A stretch of 64,000 bases of DNA, from NCBI RefSeq assembly GCF_019635455.1, contig NZ_JAHBZJ010000002.1:62001-126000 (forward strand), read 5' to 3'. Positions 8,172 through 17,500 of the stretch are shown here, piece after piece (position 1 is the stretch's first letter; each line of letters starts with the position of its first letter). The notes under the pieces were generated by a model. The model was not told where the DNA came from. It saw only the letters and a program-made list of their open reading frames with translations, and did not search any database. This DNA comes from Sphingomonas sp. GTDB taxonomy: Bacteria > Pseudomonadota > Alphaproteobacteria > Sphingomonadales > Sphingomonadaceae. Made by a program: the position numbers and the translations under genes.

Positions 8172-9050
8172 ATGGAACTTCGAGGCAAAACGGCCTTCAT
8201 CACCGGCGGTGCCAGCGGCATAGGCTATGCGCTGGCCGAGCGTTGTGCGGCGGAGGGTATGACGCTGCTGCTCGCGGACATAGAGGAAGGCGCGCTCGCC
8301 AAGGCGGCCGAGGCGCTTCGCGCGCATGGCGGCGCGGTCGAGACCTACCGGCTCGATGTGTCCGATCTCGACCAATATAAGGCGGTGGCGGACGCGGTGC
8401 TGGCCGATCATGGCGCGCCCTTTTTGCTCGTCAACAATGCCGGCATCGCCTGGAAGGCGCCCGCAAGCGTGGCCACGCCGGAGGATTGGCGCTGGACGAT
8501 TTCGGTGAATGTACTGGGGACCGGCTATGGGATCAGCCTGTTCGTACCCGCAATGATCGCGAGCGGCGCCAAGGGCTATGTGCTCAACACCGCCTCGATC
8601 ACCGGCCTCATCGTCTCGCCCGGCACTTCGGCCGTCTATTCGGCCTCCAAGCATGCCGTCGTCGCCATCTCTGAGACGCTGGCGCATGAGCTTCGCCCGC
8701 TGGGGATCGGCGTCGCGGTGCTCTGCCCCGGCAGCGTCGCCACCAACATCACCGACGCCGATCGCAATGCGCCCGAGGGCCTCGTCAAGGGCATCACCGG
8801 CGCGGAGCCCCATGAACGTGAATTCACCCGCTCCTTCGTCGGCAACGGGATTTCGGCTGCTACCGTAGCTGAGCAAGCGTTCGAGGCGCTGGCCGAAGGC
8901 CGCTTCTACGTCATCACCCATCCCGAATATCGCGAGGAGATCGAGACCCGCCATCGCCAGATCGAGGGCGCGATCCATGGGGATCCGGCAAGCGACGTCG
9001 GTCTGCTCACCCTCGCCAAGCAGATGCTCAATCTCCAACCACTCACCTGA
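8172..9050 (+). CDS. Short-chain dehydrogenase/reductase
   Basis: A 292-residue classical SDR oxidoreductase. The Rossmann motif TGGASGIG is at 11-18, NNAG at 88-91, catalytic Ser142, and Y156-S-A-S-K160. An acidic residue at the end of beta-2 (Asp36 in LLLADIEE) favours NAD(H) over NADP(H). I chose ATG 8172, where the protein begins MELRGKTAF directly before the fold; a GTG at 8127 would add 15 unlikely residues. It leads the SDR-P450-BVMO gene series, with the P450 start 19 bases after its stop. It would fit oxidation of an alcohol made by the P450 to the ketone that a Baeyer-Villiger enzyme needs, but other alcohol or hydroxyacyl substrates are possible. Confidence 0.9.
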   Translation: MELRGKTAFITGGASGIGYALAERCAAEGMTLLLADIEEGALAKAAEALRAHGGAVETYRLDVSDLDQYKAVADAVLADHGAPFLLVNNAGIAWKAPASVATPEDWRWTISVNVLGTGYGISLFVPAMIASGAKGYVLNTASITGLIVSPGTSAVYSASKHAVVAISETLAHELRPLGIGVAVLCPGSVATNITDADRNAPEGLVKGITGAEPHEREFTRSFVGNGISAATVAEQAFEALAEGRFYVITHPEYREEIETRHRQIEGAIHGDPASDVGLLTLAKQMLNLQPLT

Positions 9051-9069
9051 CTTAGAAGGGATAATGCCC

Positions 9070-10296
9070 ATGGCTTCCGAGCCCAAGGACCTGCCGCGCG
9101 GCGTCGATCTGACCTGCCTTTCCGAAACCTTCCGCAACGCCCCCCATGCGGTGTTGGGGGCGGCGCGCGAGCGCTGCCCCGTCTACCGGGACGGGATGCT
9201 GCGCGATTATGTCGTGCTGTCGGCGGACATCGGTCGCAAGGTGTTGTCCGATCGCACACTGCCGACCGACCCGCGCAATACCCTGCCGACCTCCACGCGC
9301 CGCATGCGGGGGGAAGACCTGACCCAGGATCCGCCGATCATGTTCATGGACGATCCGCAGCACAAGCGCGTCCGCTCGCTGATCAGCAAAGCGTTCAACA
9401 TCGAGCGGATCGAGCGCTTCCGTCCGCGGGTCGGCGCGATCTGTCGCGAGCTCATCGAGTCGATCGAGGGCGACGCGTTCGATTTCATCGATGTGATCGC
9501 ACGGCCACTGCCGACCATCACGATCGCCGAAATCCTTGGCATCGATTCCAGCCATCATGACGATTTCAAGATCTGGTCCGATCAGATGGTGGCGAGCAGC
9601 CTCAACCCGTTGGCACCGCCCGACGTCAAGCAGGCCGGGGCCGCCGCTGCCGTCAGCCTCTACCAGCTCTTTGCGAGTGAGATGGAGGCGCGGCGCGCAG
9701 CGGGCCTCGTCGGGGACGATCTCCTGACCGCCATGCTGGCGGCCGAGCATGATGGCCAAACGCTGACCGACATGGAGATCATTCAGAATGCACAGGTGCT
9801 GCTGATCGCTGGCAATCAGACGACCACCGATGTGCTAGGCACCATGCTCAACAATATCCTCGGGAGCGGCGACAGCTGGGCGCGGCTGAGCGCCAATCCC
9901 ACGCTGATTGCGGGCGCGGTGGACGAGGGCATACGGTTCGACCCGCCGATCTTCTCGACCGACCGGATCGCGGGTGAGGATATGGAGCTCAATGGCGTCG
10001 CCATCCCCAAGGGTACGCAGATCTCGATCATGCTGCCGGCGCTGAACCACGATCCGGCGCTCAATCCCGATCCCGACAGGTTCGACATCGAGCGGAGGCC
10101 GATCAAGCATTTTTCCTTCGGCGGGGGACGGCATACCTGTCTCGGCGCACCGCTCGCGCGCATGGAAGCGCAGGAGCTGCTCAAGGTCATGAGCGAGGTT
10201 ATGCCCGGCTTGCACCTCGACGCCGTTCGGCCCGCCATCTTCAGCCCCAGTCCCGGCTTCAGGGGCATCGATCAGCTCTGGCTCAAGCGCAGCTGA
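9070..10296 (+). CDS. Cytochrome P450
   Basis: A soluble bacterial class I cytochrome P450 of 408 residues. The heme-binding loop FSFGGGRHTCLGAPLARME gives Cys357 as thiolate ligand, the K-helix ExxR is E286-G-I-R289, and the I-helix oxygen-activation motif is A247-G-N-Q-T-T252, where Gln250 occupies the position normally Asp/Glu. Start: ATG 9070 stands 9 bases after AAGGG (9056-9060); ATG 9064 is only 3 bases away and is less likely. No ferredoxin or ferredoxin reductase gene is nearby, so redox partners must be encoded elsewhere. It probably performs the first hydroxylation in the catabolic block, between an SDR and a Baeyer-Villiger-type flavoprotein. Substrate unknown. Confidence 0.95.
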   Translation: MASEPKDLPRGVDLTCLSETFRNAPHAVLGAARERCPVYRDGMLRDYVVLSADIGRKVLSDRTLPTDPRNTLPTSTRRMRGEDLTQDPPIMFMDDPQHKRVRSLISKAFNIERIERFRPRVGAICRELIESIEGDAFDFIDVIARPLPTITIAEILGIDSSHHDDFKIWSDQMVASSLNPLAPPDVKQAGAAAAVSLYQLFASEMEARRAAGLVGDDLLTAMLAAEHDGQTLTDMEIIQNAQVLLIAGNQTTTDVLGTMLNNILGSGDSWARLSANPTLIAGAVDEGIRFDPPIFSTDRIAGEDMELNGVAIPKGTQISIMLPALNHDPALNPDPDRFDIERRPIKHFSFGGGRHTCLGAPLARMEAQELLKVMSEVMPGLHLDAVRPAIFSPSPGFRGIDQLWLKRS

Positions 10297-10389
10297 GCCA
10301 GGCAACGCCTTCCACCGACCATTTCAATCCCGGCGCCCGCGGATAAGCGGGTAGCCGACCATCCCCCCGACGGGAGAGGAACCCAAGCT

Positions 10390-12186
10390 ATGGCGTCCCC
10401 GCAAACCATCGATCTCGACGCACTGAACCGTAAATATCTCGAAGAGCGCGACAAGCGCCTGCGCAAGGATGGTATCGGCCAATATATCGAGACCGAAGGC
10501 CAGTTTGCCTCCTTCCTCGACGATCCCTACAGCAAGCGGGTCGAGCGGGCGCCGATCGAACGCGAGGTCGAGGCCGCGATCATCGGCGCGGGCTTCGGCG
10601 GCATCCTGACGGCGGTTCGCTTGAAGGAGATCGGCATCGAGGATGTCGTCCTGATCGATCGGGCGGGCGATTTCGGGGGTACTTGGTACTGGAACCGCTA
10701 TCCGGGCCTTGCCTGCGATATGAAGTCCTATGTCTATCTGCCGCTCCTGGAAGAGACGGGTTATATGCCGCCGCGCAACTACGCGTCGGGTACCGAGATC
10801 TGGCAGCATGCGCAGCGCATCGTCGATCATTGGTCCCTGCGTGACAAGGGTCTGTTCCACACTGGCGTCACCCGCGTCGAGTGGCTCGAGGATCGCGGGA
10901 TGTGGCGGGTCTCGACCGATCAGGGCGACACCATATTCGCCCGCTATCTGATTGCGGCCAACGGCCCCATCTCCAAGCCGAAGCTGCCCGGTATTCCCGG
11001 CATTGCGAGCTTCAAGGGGCATAGCTTTCTCGCCAGCCGGTGGGACTATGACTATACGGGCGGCACGCCCGAAGGTGAGCCGATGACGAAGCTCTCCGAC
11101 AAGCGTGTCGCGATCATCGGCACCGGCGCCACCGGCATTCAGTGCATCCCGCCGCTGGGTGAATATGCGGCGCACCTGACCGTCTTCCAGCGCACGCCGT
11201 CAGGCGTCGATGTGCGTCAGGAGGCGGCGACCGATCCCGATTGGGTCGCGTCGCTCGAACCCGGTTGGCATCAGGAAATCGTCGAAAATTTCACGACGCT
11301 GACCTCCGGCGGCATGGCGGCGAAGGACCTCATCAACGACGGCTGGACCTTCCTCTTCACCAAGATCGCCGCGGCGGCGGCCGCTGCCCCAGGCGGCGAG
11401 GACATGATGGCAACGCTGGTGCGAGCCGCCGACATAGCCGACGCCGAGAAGATGAACGAGATTCGCGCGCGCATCGATGCCATCGTCCAGGATCCGGCAA
11501 CAGCAGAGGCATTGAAGCCCTGGTATCGGCGCTTTTGCAAGCGGCCGGTCTTCCACGATGGCTATCTCGAAACCTTCAACCGCGACAATGTGACGCTGGT
11601 CGATACCGACGGCCACGGTGTCGAGGCGATCACCGAGACCGGCGTCCGCGTTGCCGGCATCGACTATCCGGTCGATTGCATCATCTTCGCCTCGGGCTTC
11701 GAGGTCGGTACCGACTTCGTGAAGCGCGCGGGCTATGATTTCATCGGGCGGGACGGGCAATCGCTCCAGGCCAAATGGGCGAAGGGCTTTTCGACCTTCC
11801 ATGGCCTTCAGGTTCACGGTTTCCCGAACCTCTTCATCCACCAGAATGCGCAGGCGGCACTTCCCGCGAATTTCTGCCATGGGCTCGCCGAAGGCGCCAA
11901 AACCATCGCCGCCATCGTCGATCATGCGCGCAAGGCCGACCTTCCGGTGATCGAAGCGACGCAGGATGCCGAGGATGGATGGGTGGCGCATTGCGGCGAG
12001 GTCGCCGCCAATCTCGTTCCCTTCTTCGAGCAATGCACCCCAGGCTATTATAACCTGGAAGGCAAGCTGACGCAGGAGGCCGCTCAGGGCTTTGGCTACG
12101 GTGCCGGCGCGCACGCCTATTTTGCGCTCATGCAGCAATGGGTCGCAAAGGGCGATTTCGAGGGCGTCGAATTTTCGAAAAGCTGA
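10390..12186 (+). CDS. Flavin-containing monooxygenase, Baeyer-Villiger type
   Basis: A 598-residue FAD- and NADPH-dependent monooxygenase of the type I Baeyer-Villiger family (the cyclohexanone/phenylacetone monooxygenase group). The first Rossmann motif G66-A-G-F-G-G71, the GGTWYWNRYPG loop (96-106) and the second Rossmann motif G244-T-G-A-T-G249 are intact. The family fingerprint FxGxxxHxxxW(P/D) reads F208-K-G-H-S-F-L-A-S-R-W-D219, so the central His is Leu214. A GGGAGAGGAA ribosome-binding site precedes the ATG. It follows the P450 by 93 bases. Members convert ketones to esters or lactones; whether this variant still does so cannot be told from sequence. Confidence 0.9.
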   Translation: MASPQTIDLDALNRKYLEERDKRLRKDGIGQYIETEGQFASFLDDPYSKRVERAPIEREVEAAIIGAGFGGILTAVRLKEIGIEDVVLIDRAGDFGGTWYWNRYPGLACDMKSYVYLPLLEETGYMPPRNYASGTEIWQHAQRIVDHWSLRDKGLFHTGVTRVEWLEDRGMWRVSTDQGDTIFARYLIAANGPISKPKLPGIPGIASFKGHSFLASRWDYDYTGGTPEGEPMTKLSDKRVAIIGTGATGIQCIPPLGEYAAHLTVFQRTPSGVDVRQEAATDPDWVASLEPGWHQEIVENFTTLTSGGMAAKDLINDGWTFLFTKIAAAAAAAPGGEDMMATLVRAADIADAEKMNEIRARIDAIVQDPATAEALKPWYRRFCKRPVFHDGYLETFNRDNVTLVDTDGHGVEAITETGVRVAGIDYPVDCIIFASGFEVGTDFVKRAGYDFIGRDGQSLQAKWAKGFSTFHGLQVHGFPNLFIHQNAQAALPANFCHGLAEGAKTIAAIVDHARKADLPVIEATQDAEDGWVAHCGEVAANLVPFFEQCTPGYYNLEGKLTQEAAQGFGYGAGAHAYFALMQQWVAKGDFEGVEFSKS

Positions 12187-12267
12187 TCCCCGCGAACGAC
12201 CCAAGCGTGCCGGGGGACGGCCGAAAACCGTTGCCCGGTCGCCCCGAGCGAAATGATGGACGAGCAC

Positions 12268-12279
12268 CCGAAATTTCGG
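12268..12279. promoter_or_regulatory. 12-bp perfect palindrome upstream of first TetR gene
   Basis: CCGAAATTTCGG is self-complementary and ends 38 bases before the TetR start. It sits inside a looser inverted repeat CGAGCGA (12245-12251) / TCGCTCG (12288-12294). TetR regulators commonly bind palindromes in their own promoter region, so this is a candidate autoregulatory operator. Confidence 0.4.
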
Positions 12280-12317
12280 CACTGGTATCGCTCGACCAGC
12301 GTGATCGGGAGCCTTGC

Positions 12318-12956
12318 GTGACGGATAAAGGGGCCGCGATAGTCGCACCTGCGACGGGCGCCAAGACCAGGCGCGGCCAGGCCATGCGTGATATCCTTCT
12401 GTCCAGCGCGATCAAATTGACCGCGCTCCACGGCTATGGCGCGACCACCACGCAAGCCATCCTCGACGATGCCGGCGTCTCGCGCGGGTCTTTGCTGCAT
12501 CAATTTCCTACACGCGACCTGCTCATGGTGGCCACGGCGCATGAGGCCATGAACCGCATGCTGGTCGCCGTCGAAGCGGGAATCACCCGACATGGCGATC
12601 TGCTCAAGGGCCTGCTGGATTTCCCCAACATCCTCTGGCGTGTGCAGACCGACCTGCCAGCCCGCGCGTTCACCGAGATCCAGTTGGCCAGTCGCTGGGA
12701 TCCAGTGCTCGAGGATGGCCTCAAGGGTGCCATGGCGACCGTCAACGCGCTGACCACGAGCAAGGTGGTGTCGGTCGCCGAACAGTTCGAGATTTCGAAT
12801 CTTCCCCGGCTCCTCCATGAAATCTACCTGCTGATCAGCGCAACGCAGGGACTCGCGATCGGCCGTGACCTGATCGAGGAAAAGGCGATGACCGCAGGCG
12901 CGCTCGCCATCCTCAAGGACCGCTTCGTCGCTGCGTTGAAAGCGAGCCTCGCCTGA
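12318..12956 (+). CDS. TetR/AcrR family transcriptional regulator
   Basis: A 212-residue one-component regulator. The N-terminal DNA-binding domain is clear: ILLSSAIKLTALHGYGATTTQ, then the turn and recognition helix ILDDAGVSRGSLLHQFPTRDLL. The C-terminal ligand domain is not assignable. Start: GTG 12318 with GGGAG six bases upstream; an ATG at 12384 would cut into the DNA-binding domain, and the longer open frame overlaps the BVMO end without a ribosome-binding site. It lies 131 bases after the BVMO gene on the same strand. Such a protein would be expected to repress the catabolic genes until an intermediate binds. A second TetR gene follows directly. Confidence 0.9.
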   Translation: MTDKGAAIVAPATGAKTRRGQAMRDILLSSAIKLTALHGYGATTTQAILDDAGVSRGSLLHQFPTRDLLMVATAHEAMNRMLVAVEAGITRHGDLLKGLLDFPNILWRVQTDLPARAFTEIQLASRWDPVLEDGLKGAMATVNALTTSKVVSVAEQFEISNLPRLLHEIYLLISATQGLAIGRDLIEEKAMTAGALAILKDRFVAALKASLA

Positions 12957-13044
12957 GCAGCGCAACGGCGACTGGACAGGCCCGAGCGGATGGTCTTCCC
13001 GACGGATATTGCCGCTTTGCCATCGGTGGTGGGAACGGATATGC

Positions 13045-13067
13045 TCCCTCATCATATGATTAAGGGA
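13045..13067. promoter_or_regulatory. Operator-like palindrome overlapping second TetR ribosome-binding site
   Basis: TCCCT and AGGGA arms are separated by 13 bases that contain the perfect palindrome ATCATATGAT (13051-13060). The right arm overlaps the AAGGGA ribosome-binding site of the downstream TetR gene, so a bound dimer would block its expression. Typical layout for TetR autoregulation. Confidence 0.45.
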
Positions 13068-13072
13068 CCATG

Positions 13073-13744
13073 ATGGCGGGCCGGAAACCAAATCTGCAAC
13101 AGCATAACGGAGGCGAGCAAGCGGACGAGGAGCGCGGTGCCGGCCGCGCGAGGCTCCTGGAAGCGACCAGCGTCCTCATGCGCGATGCCGACGATCTCCA
13201 TGTGCCGCTGGCCGATATCGCCGCGCACACCGGCCTCAACGCAGCTTTGGTGCGCTATTATTTCAAGGGTAAGGACGGGCTTCTACGCGCGCTCCTCGAG
13301 CGCGATACCGAACCGAGCCTCGCCGAGCTCGATCATCTGCTGGCGATGAACATCAGGCCGTCGAAAAAGCTGCGCTATCATCTTGCCGGTCTGATCAACA
13401 CGTATCATACCTATCCCTATCTGAGCCGCCTGATGATCAAGCTGCTACAGGAAGGCAGCGAAACGGAGCGGCAGAAGATCGCCGACCGATTCCTGAAGCC
13501 GATCGCGAACTTCTACGAAGTGGTGGTGCGCGAAGGGCGCGAACTGGGCGAGTTTCGCGACATAGATCCCAAGCTCCTCTATTTCAACGTGATCGGCATG
13601 TGCGATCATCTCTTCTCGTCGCGCGTGTCGCTTCATTATTGCTACGGGATCGACAATGTCGATGAGGCGCTGAAGCGCCAATATATCGACCAGGTGGTGA
13701 CCATTCTCCTGAAAGGAGTGCTGGCCGACGGAGAATCCGCCTGA
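13073..13744 (+). CDS. TetR family transcriptional regulator
   Basis: A 223-residue TetR-type regulator. The HTH is recognisable in LLEATSVLMRDADDLHVPLADI followed by AAHTGLNAALVRYYFKGKDGLL, the canonical YYFxxKxxLL recognition region. The C-terminal domain contains a long helical ligand and dimer region. Two consecutive ATG codons at 13070 and 13073 are possible; the second is five bases from the AAGGGA ribosome-binding site and is preferred. It is not obviously co-regulated with the first TetR gene, which ends 116 bases upstream, because it has its own palindromic site. It may control the plus-strand catabolic genes or the EthD-CaiB-thiolase operon. Confidence 0.9.
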   Translation: MAGRKPNLQQHNGGEQADEERGAGRARLLEATSVLMRDADDLHVPLADIAAHTGLNAALVRYYFKGKDGLLRALLERDTEPSLAELDHLLAMNIRPSKKLRYHLAGLINTYHTYPYLSRLMIKLLQEGSETERQKIADRFLKPIANFYEVVVREGRELGEFRDIDPKLLYFNVIGMCDHLFSSRVSLHYCYGIDNVDEALKRQYIDQVVTILLKGVLADGESA

Positions 13745-13790
13745 CCACAGCCCGGGGCTTTCGATCCTGCGAGGCTTGAGAGGGGCATTC

Positions 13791-14257
13791 ATGGATAGCG
13801 GGGCGTTCCATCGTCTCCCGCGGGTACGTCATCCGGTTCGCGCGTTCCTGCCCGGCCCGGTCCCCGCGGCGCTTCCGGAACCGATCTTCACGGCCGCCCG
13901 AGCGCTGCTTCCAGCCCGGGGGTGCATGTCGCGTCCGGCGCAACACGCGCCATGCAGCGCCGATCTTCGTGCCGGACTGGGCGGGGTAGCGCAGAGCCGC
14001 CGATGTCGGCATGTACGCCCAGTCGCTCGTGCTGACGATCGCGGCGCACGGGCTCACGTCCTGCGCGCATGGATCGATCAGCCATCAATGCCGGGCCGGG
14101 ATGAGGCGCTCGGCATTTCGGCCTCCCTCAAGCTCCTGTTCGGCAAGCTCGTGTCGGCGTTGCCTTCGGCTGTGCAGACCCTTCAAGCCCGGTCCCGGGC
14201 GTGCCTGCCGTCCGCGCCCGCTTGCGGACAAACACGCTTTCGATAGCTGACGCGTGA
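13791..14257 (+). pseudogene. Degenerate nitroreductase-family pseudogene
   Basis: Several nitroreductase fragments occur in order but in different frames. From 13791 there is a start with HPVRAFLPGPVP, like the family N-terminal SVRAFLPxPVP. Near 13920 another frame reads VHVASGATRAM. Near 13965 a third frame reads APIFVPDWAG, hits an in-frame TAG, then continues with DVGMYAQSLVLTIAAHGLTS. Later frames give EALGISASLKLLFG and finally GVAFGCADP to NTLSIADA and TGA at 14255. The 467-base span is shorter than the roughly 650-700 bases of an intact gene, so there are internal deletions as well as frameshifts and a stop. This explains the otherwise gene-free gap between the second TetR gene and the thiolase gene. 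Family recognition is by recall of conserved segments. Confidence 0.75.
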
Positions 14258-14307
14258 GTTCCAAGCGGAAAGCATCACCTTCTGACACGCCTGAGCCGGC
14301 ATCCCCT

Positions 14308-15561
<1,254 letters not shown>

Positions 15562-15606
15562 GTCGGTTTCCTGTCTGGTAATGGTGTCGGGGTAGGTTTT
15601 CGGTGT

Positions 15607-16716
15607 TCAGCCGTGCGTCGTTCCGGGCCTGGGCGAGAAGATGGCATCGGTCGCGACGGCGCCGTCCCACATCGTCGGTGCGGCCGCCTCGCTCAGGGAA
15701 AAGCGCGGGGCCGGTGCGGGCTGGACGACGCCGTCGATCTCGAGGAAGGTCCGGCGGCCGGCATTGTGAGGATGCTTCGGCGCTTCGGTCATCGACAGAA
15801 CCGGCGCGAAACACGCATCGCCATACTCGAGCAACTCGCACCATTCGTCGCGCGTTCGCGTGGCTATGACGGCCGCGAGCTCCGCCTTGAGCCGGGGCCA
15901 GCGGGCGGCGTCCATATGATCATCCCATTCGGCACCGGCCAGGCCCGCTTTCTCGCGCAACTGCGCGTAGAATTTGGGTTCAATCGATCCCAATGCGATG
16001 AATTTTCCGTCACGCGTTTCATAGCTGTCGTAGAAATGCGCGCCGGTATCGAGGAGGTTGGCACCGCGCTCGTCGCGCCACAGGCCGGCCGCGAGCATGC
16101 TCCAGATGGCACTCATCAACGCTGCCGAGCCATCGGTCATGGCACAGTCGATAACCTGGCCTTGTCCGGCCTCCCGCGCGCGGAGCAACGCGCTTACCAT
16201 ACCGAAGGCGAGCATCATGCCACCGCCTCCGAAATCACCTACCATGTTGAGCGGAGGCGTCGGCTTGCCGCCGGCCCTGCCGAAACTGTGGAGCGCGCCG
16301 GAAAGAGCGATATAATTGATGTCGTGACCGGCGGCGGCGGCATAGGGTCCCGTCTGCCCCCAGCCCGTCATCCTTCCGTAAACGAGGCGCGGATTGAGGG
16401 AGAGCGCCACATCCGGGCCGAGACCCAACCGCTCCATAACTCCGGGTCGAAAGCCTTCGATCAGGCCATCCGCTTCAGCGATCAGATCGCGAACCTGCGC
16501 CGCGCCTTTTTCGTCTTTGAGATCGATGGCGACAAAGCGGCGCGAACGTAGCGTCACATCCTTGCGACGAATGGCGATCGCGTCTTCAGTCAAATCCTGA
16601 GGCCGCTCGACACGGATGACCTCTGCGCCATGATCGGCCAACATCATCGCAGCGAACGGGCCTGGACCGATTCCCGCGAACTCAATAATCCTGACACCGG
16701 CGAGCGGTCCGGTCAT
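15607..16716 (-). CDS. CaiB/BaiF family, alpha-methylacyl-CoA racemase type
   Basis: A 369-residue family III CoA-transferase-fold protein, more precisely like alpha-methylacyl-CoA racemase. H131 in GHDINY and D161 in [10 protein letters not shown] have the same spacing as the catalytic His/Asp pair of mycobacterial racemase (H126/D156). The segment [19 protein letters not shown] is also typical. This enzyme epimerises the C2 methyl stereocentre of 2-methylacyl-CoA so that beta-oxidation can go on, which points to a methyl-branched substrate such as a terpenoid. A CoA-transferase activity remains possible. It lies between the EthD-like gene and thiolase in one operon. Confidence 0.9.
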   Translation of the reverse strand: MTGPLAGVRIIEFAGIGPGPFAAMMLADHGAEVIRVERPQDLTEDAIAIRRKDVTLRSRRFVAIDLKDEKGAAQVRDLIAEADGLIEGFRPGVMERLGLGPDVALSLNPRLVYGRMTGWGQTGPYAAAAGHDINYIALSGALHSFGRAGGKPTPPLNMVGDFGGGGMMLAFGMVSALLRAREAGQGQVIDCAMTDGSAALMSAIWSMLAAGLWRDERGANLLDTGAHFYDSYETRDGKFIALGSIEPKFYAQLREKAGLAGAEWDDHMDAARWPRLKAELAAVIATRTRDEWCELLEYGDACFAPVLSMTEAPKHPHNAGRRTFLEIDGVVQPAPAPRFSLSEAAAPTMWDGAVATDAIFSPRPGTTHG

Positions 16717-16762
16717 ACCCGTCTTCCCCTGCCATAGATGACCTTCCTCGCTTCTCCAGCCA

Positions 16763-17080
16763 TCAGCCGGCGAGCTCGCTATTGAACTGCATCGCCGGCA
16801 GGACAGGCGAGAAATTGGCGATGTCTTGCTGTAGCGAACCGGCCTCGGGATGCGCCAGCGCGGAGGTGAGGTCCGCGTCCGAAGCGAAGTGCAGAAGAGT
16901 AATCAGAGCAAAGTCCGGGTTGGCCTGCGATCCCGGGGCGGCGACGCCCTTCAGCACCTGTACCTGTGTGAGAAGCGGTCCCCAGATCCGTTGCACCAAC
17001 CGGAGATGTTCGGAAGTATAATAATCGAAATCGAACGTGCCGTCCTCCGGCATGCGGTAGTGAAGTGACAAGATGGCCAT
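16763..17080 (-). CDS. EthD-like dimeric alpha-beta barrel protein
   Basis: A 105-residue protein resembling the EthD family: short ferredoxin-like ORF with [14 protein letters not shown], similar to the conserved FxxYYxxxHxPL region, and a C-terminal FxSELAG segment. EthD was first found beside a P450 (ethyl tert-butyl ether degradation) and these small proteins are often encoded in oxidative catabolic operons, with unclear biochemical role. The ATG at 17080 has AGGAGG (17095-17100) 14 bases away, slightly long spacing. It is the first gene of the minus-strand operon with the racemase and thiolase. Confidence 0.8.
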   Translation of the reverse strand: MAILSLHYRMPEDGTFDFDYYTSEHLRLVQRIWGPLLTQVQVLKGVAAPGSQANPDFALITLLHFASDADLTSALAHPEAGSLQQDIANFSPVLPAMQFNSELAG

Positions 17081-17138
17081 TAGCGGATCGTGCGCCTCCT
17101 GAGCGTGCGGACTCAGCGAAGGTGCGCCCGGTCACCCC

Positions 17139-17152
17139 TAATTACACATATA
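17139..17152 (-). promoter_or_regulatory. AT-rich element shared with TonB promoter
   Basis: On the minus strand this reads TATATGTGTAATTA and lies 59 bases upstream of the EthD-like operon. A 12/14 match, TATACGTGTAGTTA, lies upstream of the minus-strand TonB receptor gene (5544-5557). Shared position relative to two genes of the same block suggests a common promoter or regulator site. Confidence 0.4.
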
Positions 17153-17431
17153 AATATGGCACGACAACCGATCTCAGGATCGAGGAAAACCGACCACGCA
17201 AGAATCCACTCAAGCGACCAGCCCGCCCCCTTTCGCCTTGTGGATGACCCCACCGGGATCGGTGATCCTCGCGCGCGCCTGCTCAGCCGCGACGGCGCCA
17301 TGCCGTCCCAGATTCATGTGCCGCCGCACCTTGTTGGGCTGCGATCGTCAACGAACTCGCCCCGGGCGATGGTGAAGTGGCCGATCGCACTCGGCAATCG
17401 GCGCCCGGTTTCTCAATCGAAAACCAGCCCC
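17153..17431. other. Gap at the border of the catabolic block
   Basis: No complete gene is supported here. On the minus strand a 43-codon open stretch (roughly 17210-17340) reads NKVRRHMNLGRH, then AVAAEQARARITDPGGVIHK before a stop; it has plausible composition but no recognised family and no start with a ribosome-binding site, and may be a gene remnant. No tRNA, insertion-sequence end or attachment-site repeat was recognised. Confidence 0.3.
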
Positions 17432-17475
17432 AAAAAACGCGAAGCGCGCGCCCTTTCCGATGAAGGGCGCGCGCT
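17432..17475 (-). terminator. Rho-independent terminator of the 99-residue protein gene
   Basis: A perfect 13-bp stem (AGCGCGCGCCCTT / AAGGGCGCGCGCT, 17443-17455 and 17463-17475) with a 7-base loop is followed on the minus strand, after a short spacer, by six Ts (17432-17437). It lies 25 bases after the stop of the minus-strand gene at 17501. Confidence 0.85.
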
Positions 17476-17500
17476 CCGTTTCACGCCAGGCGTGGATGAT

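Noticed and set aside
17081..17500. Integration site or mobile-element end at the catabolic block border
   Set aside because: No tRNA, terminal inverted repeat, transposase or direct-repeat duplication could be recognised; horizontal acquisition remains only a possibility.
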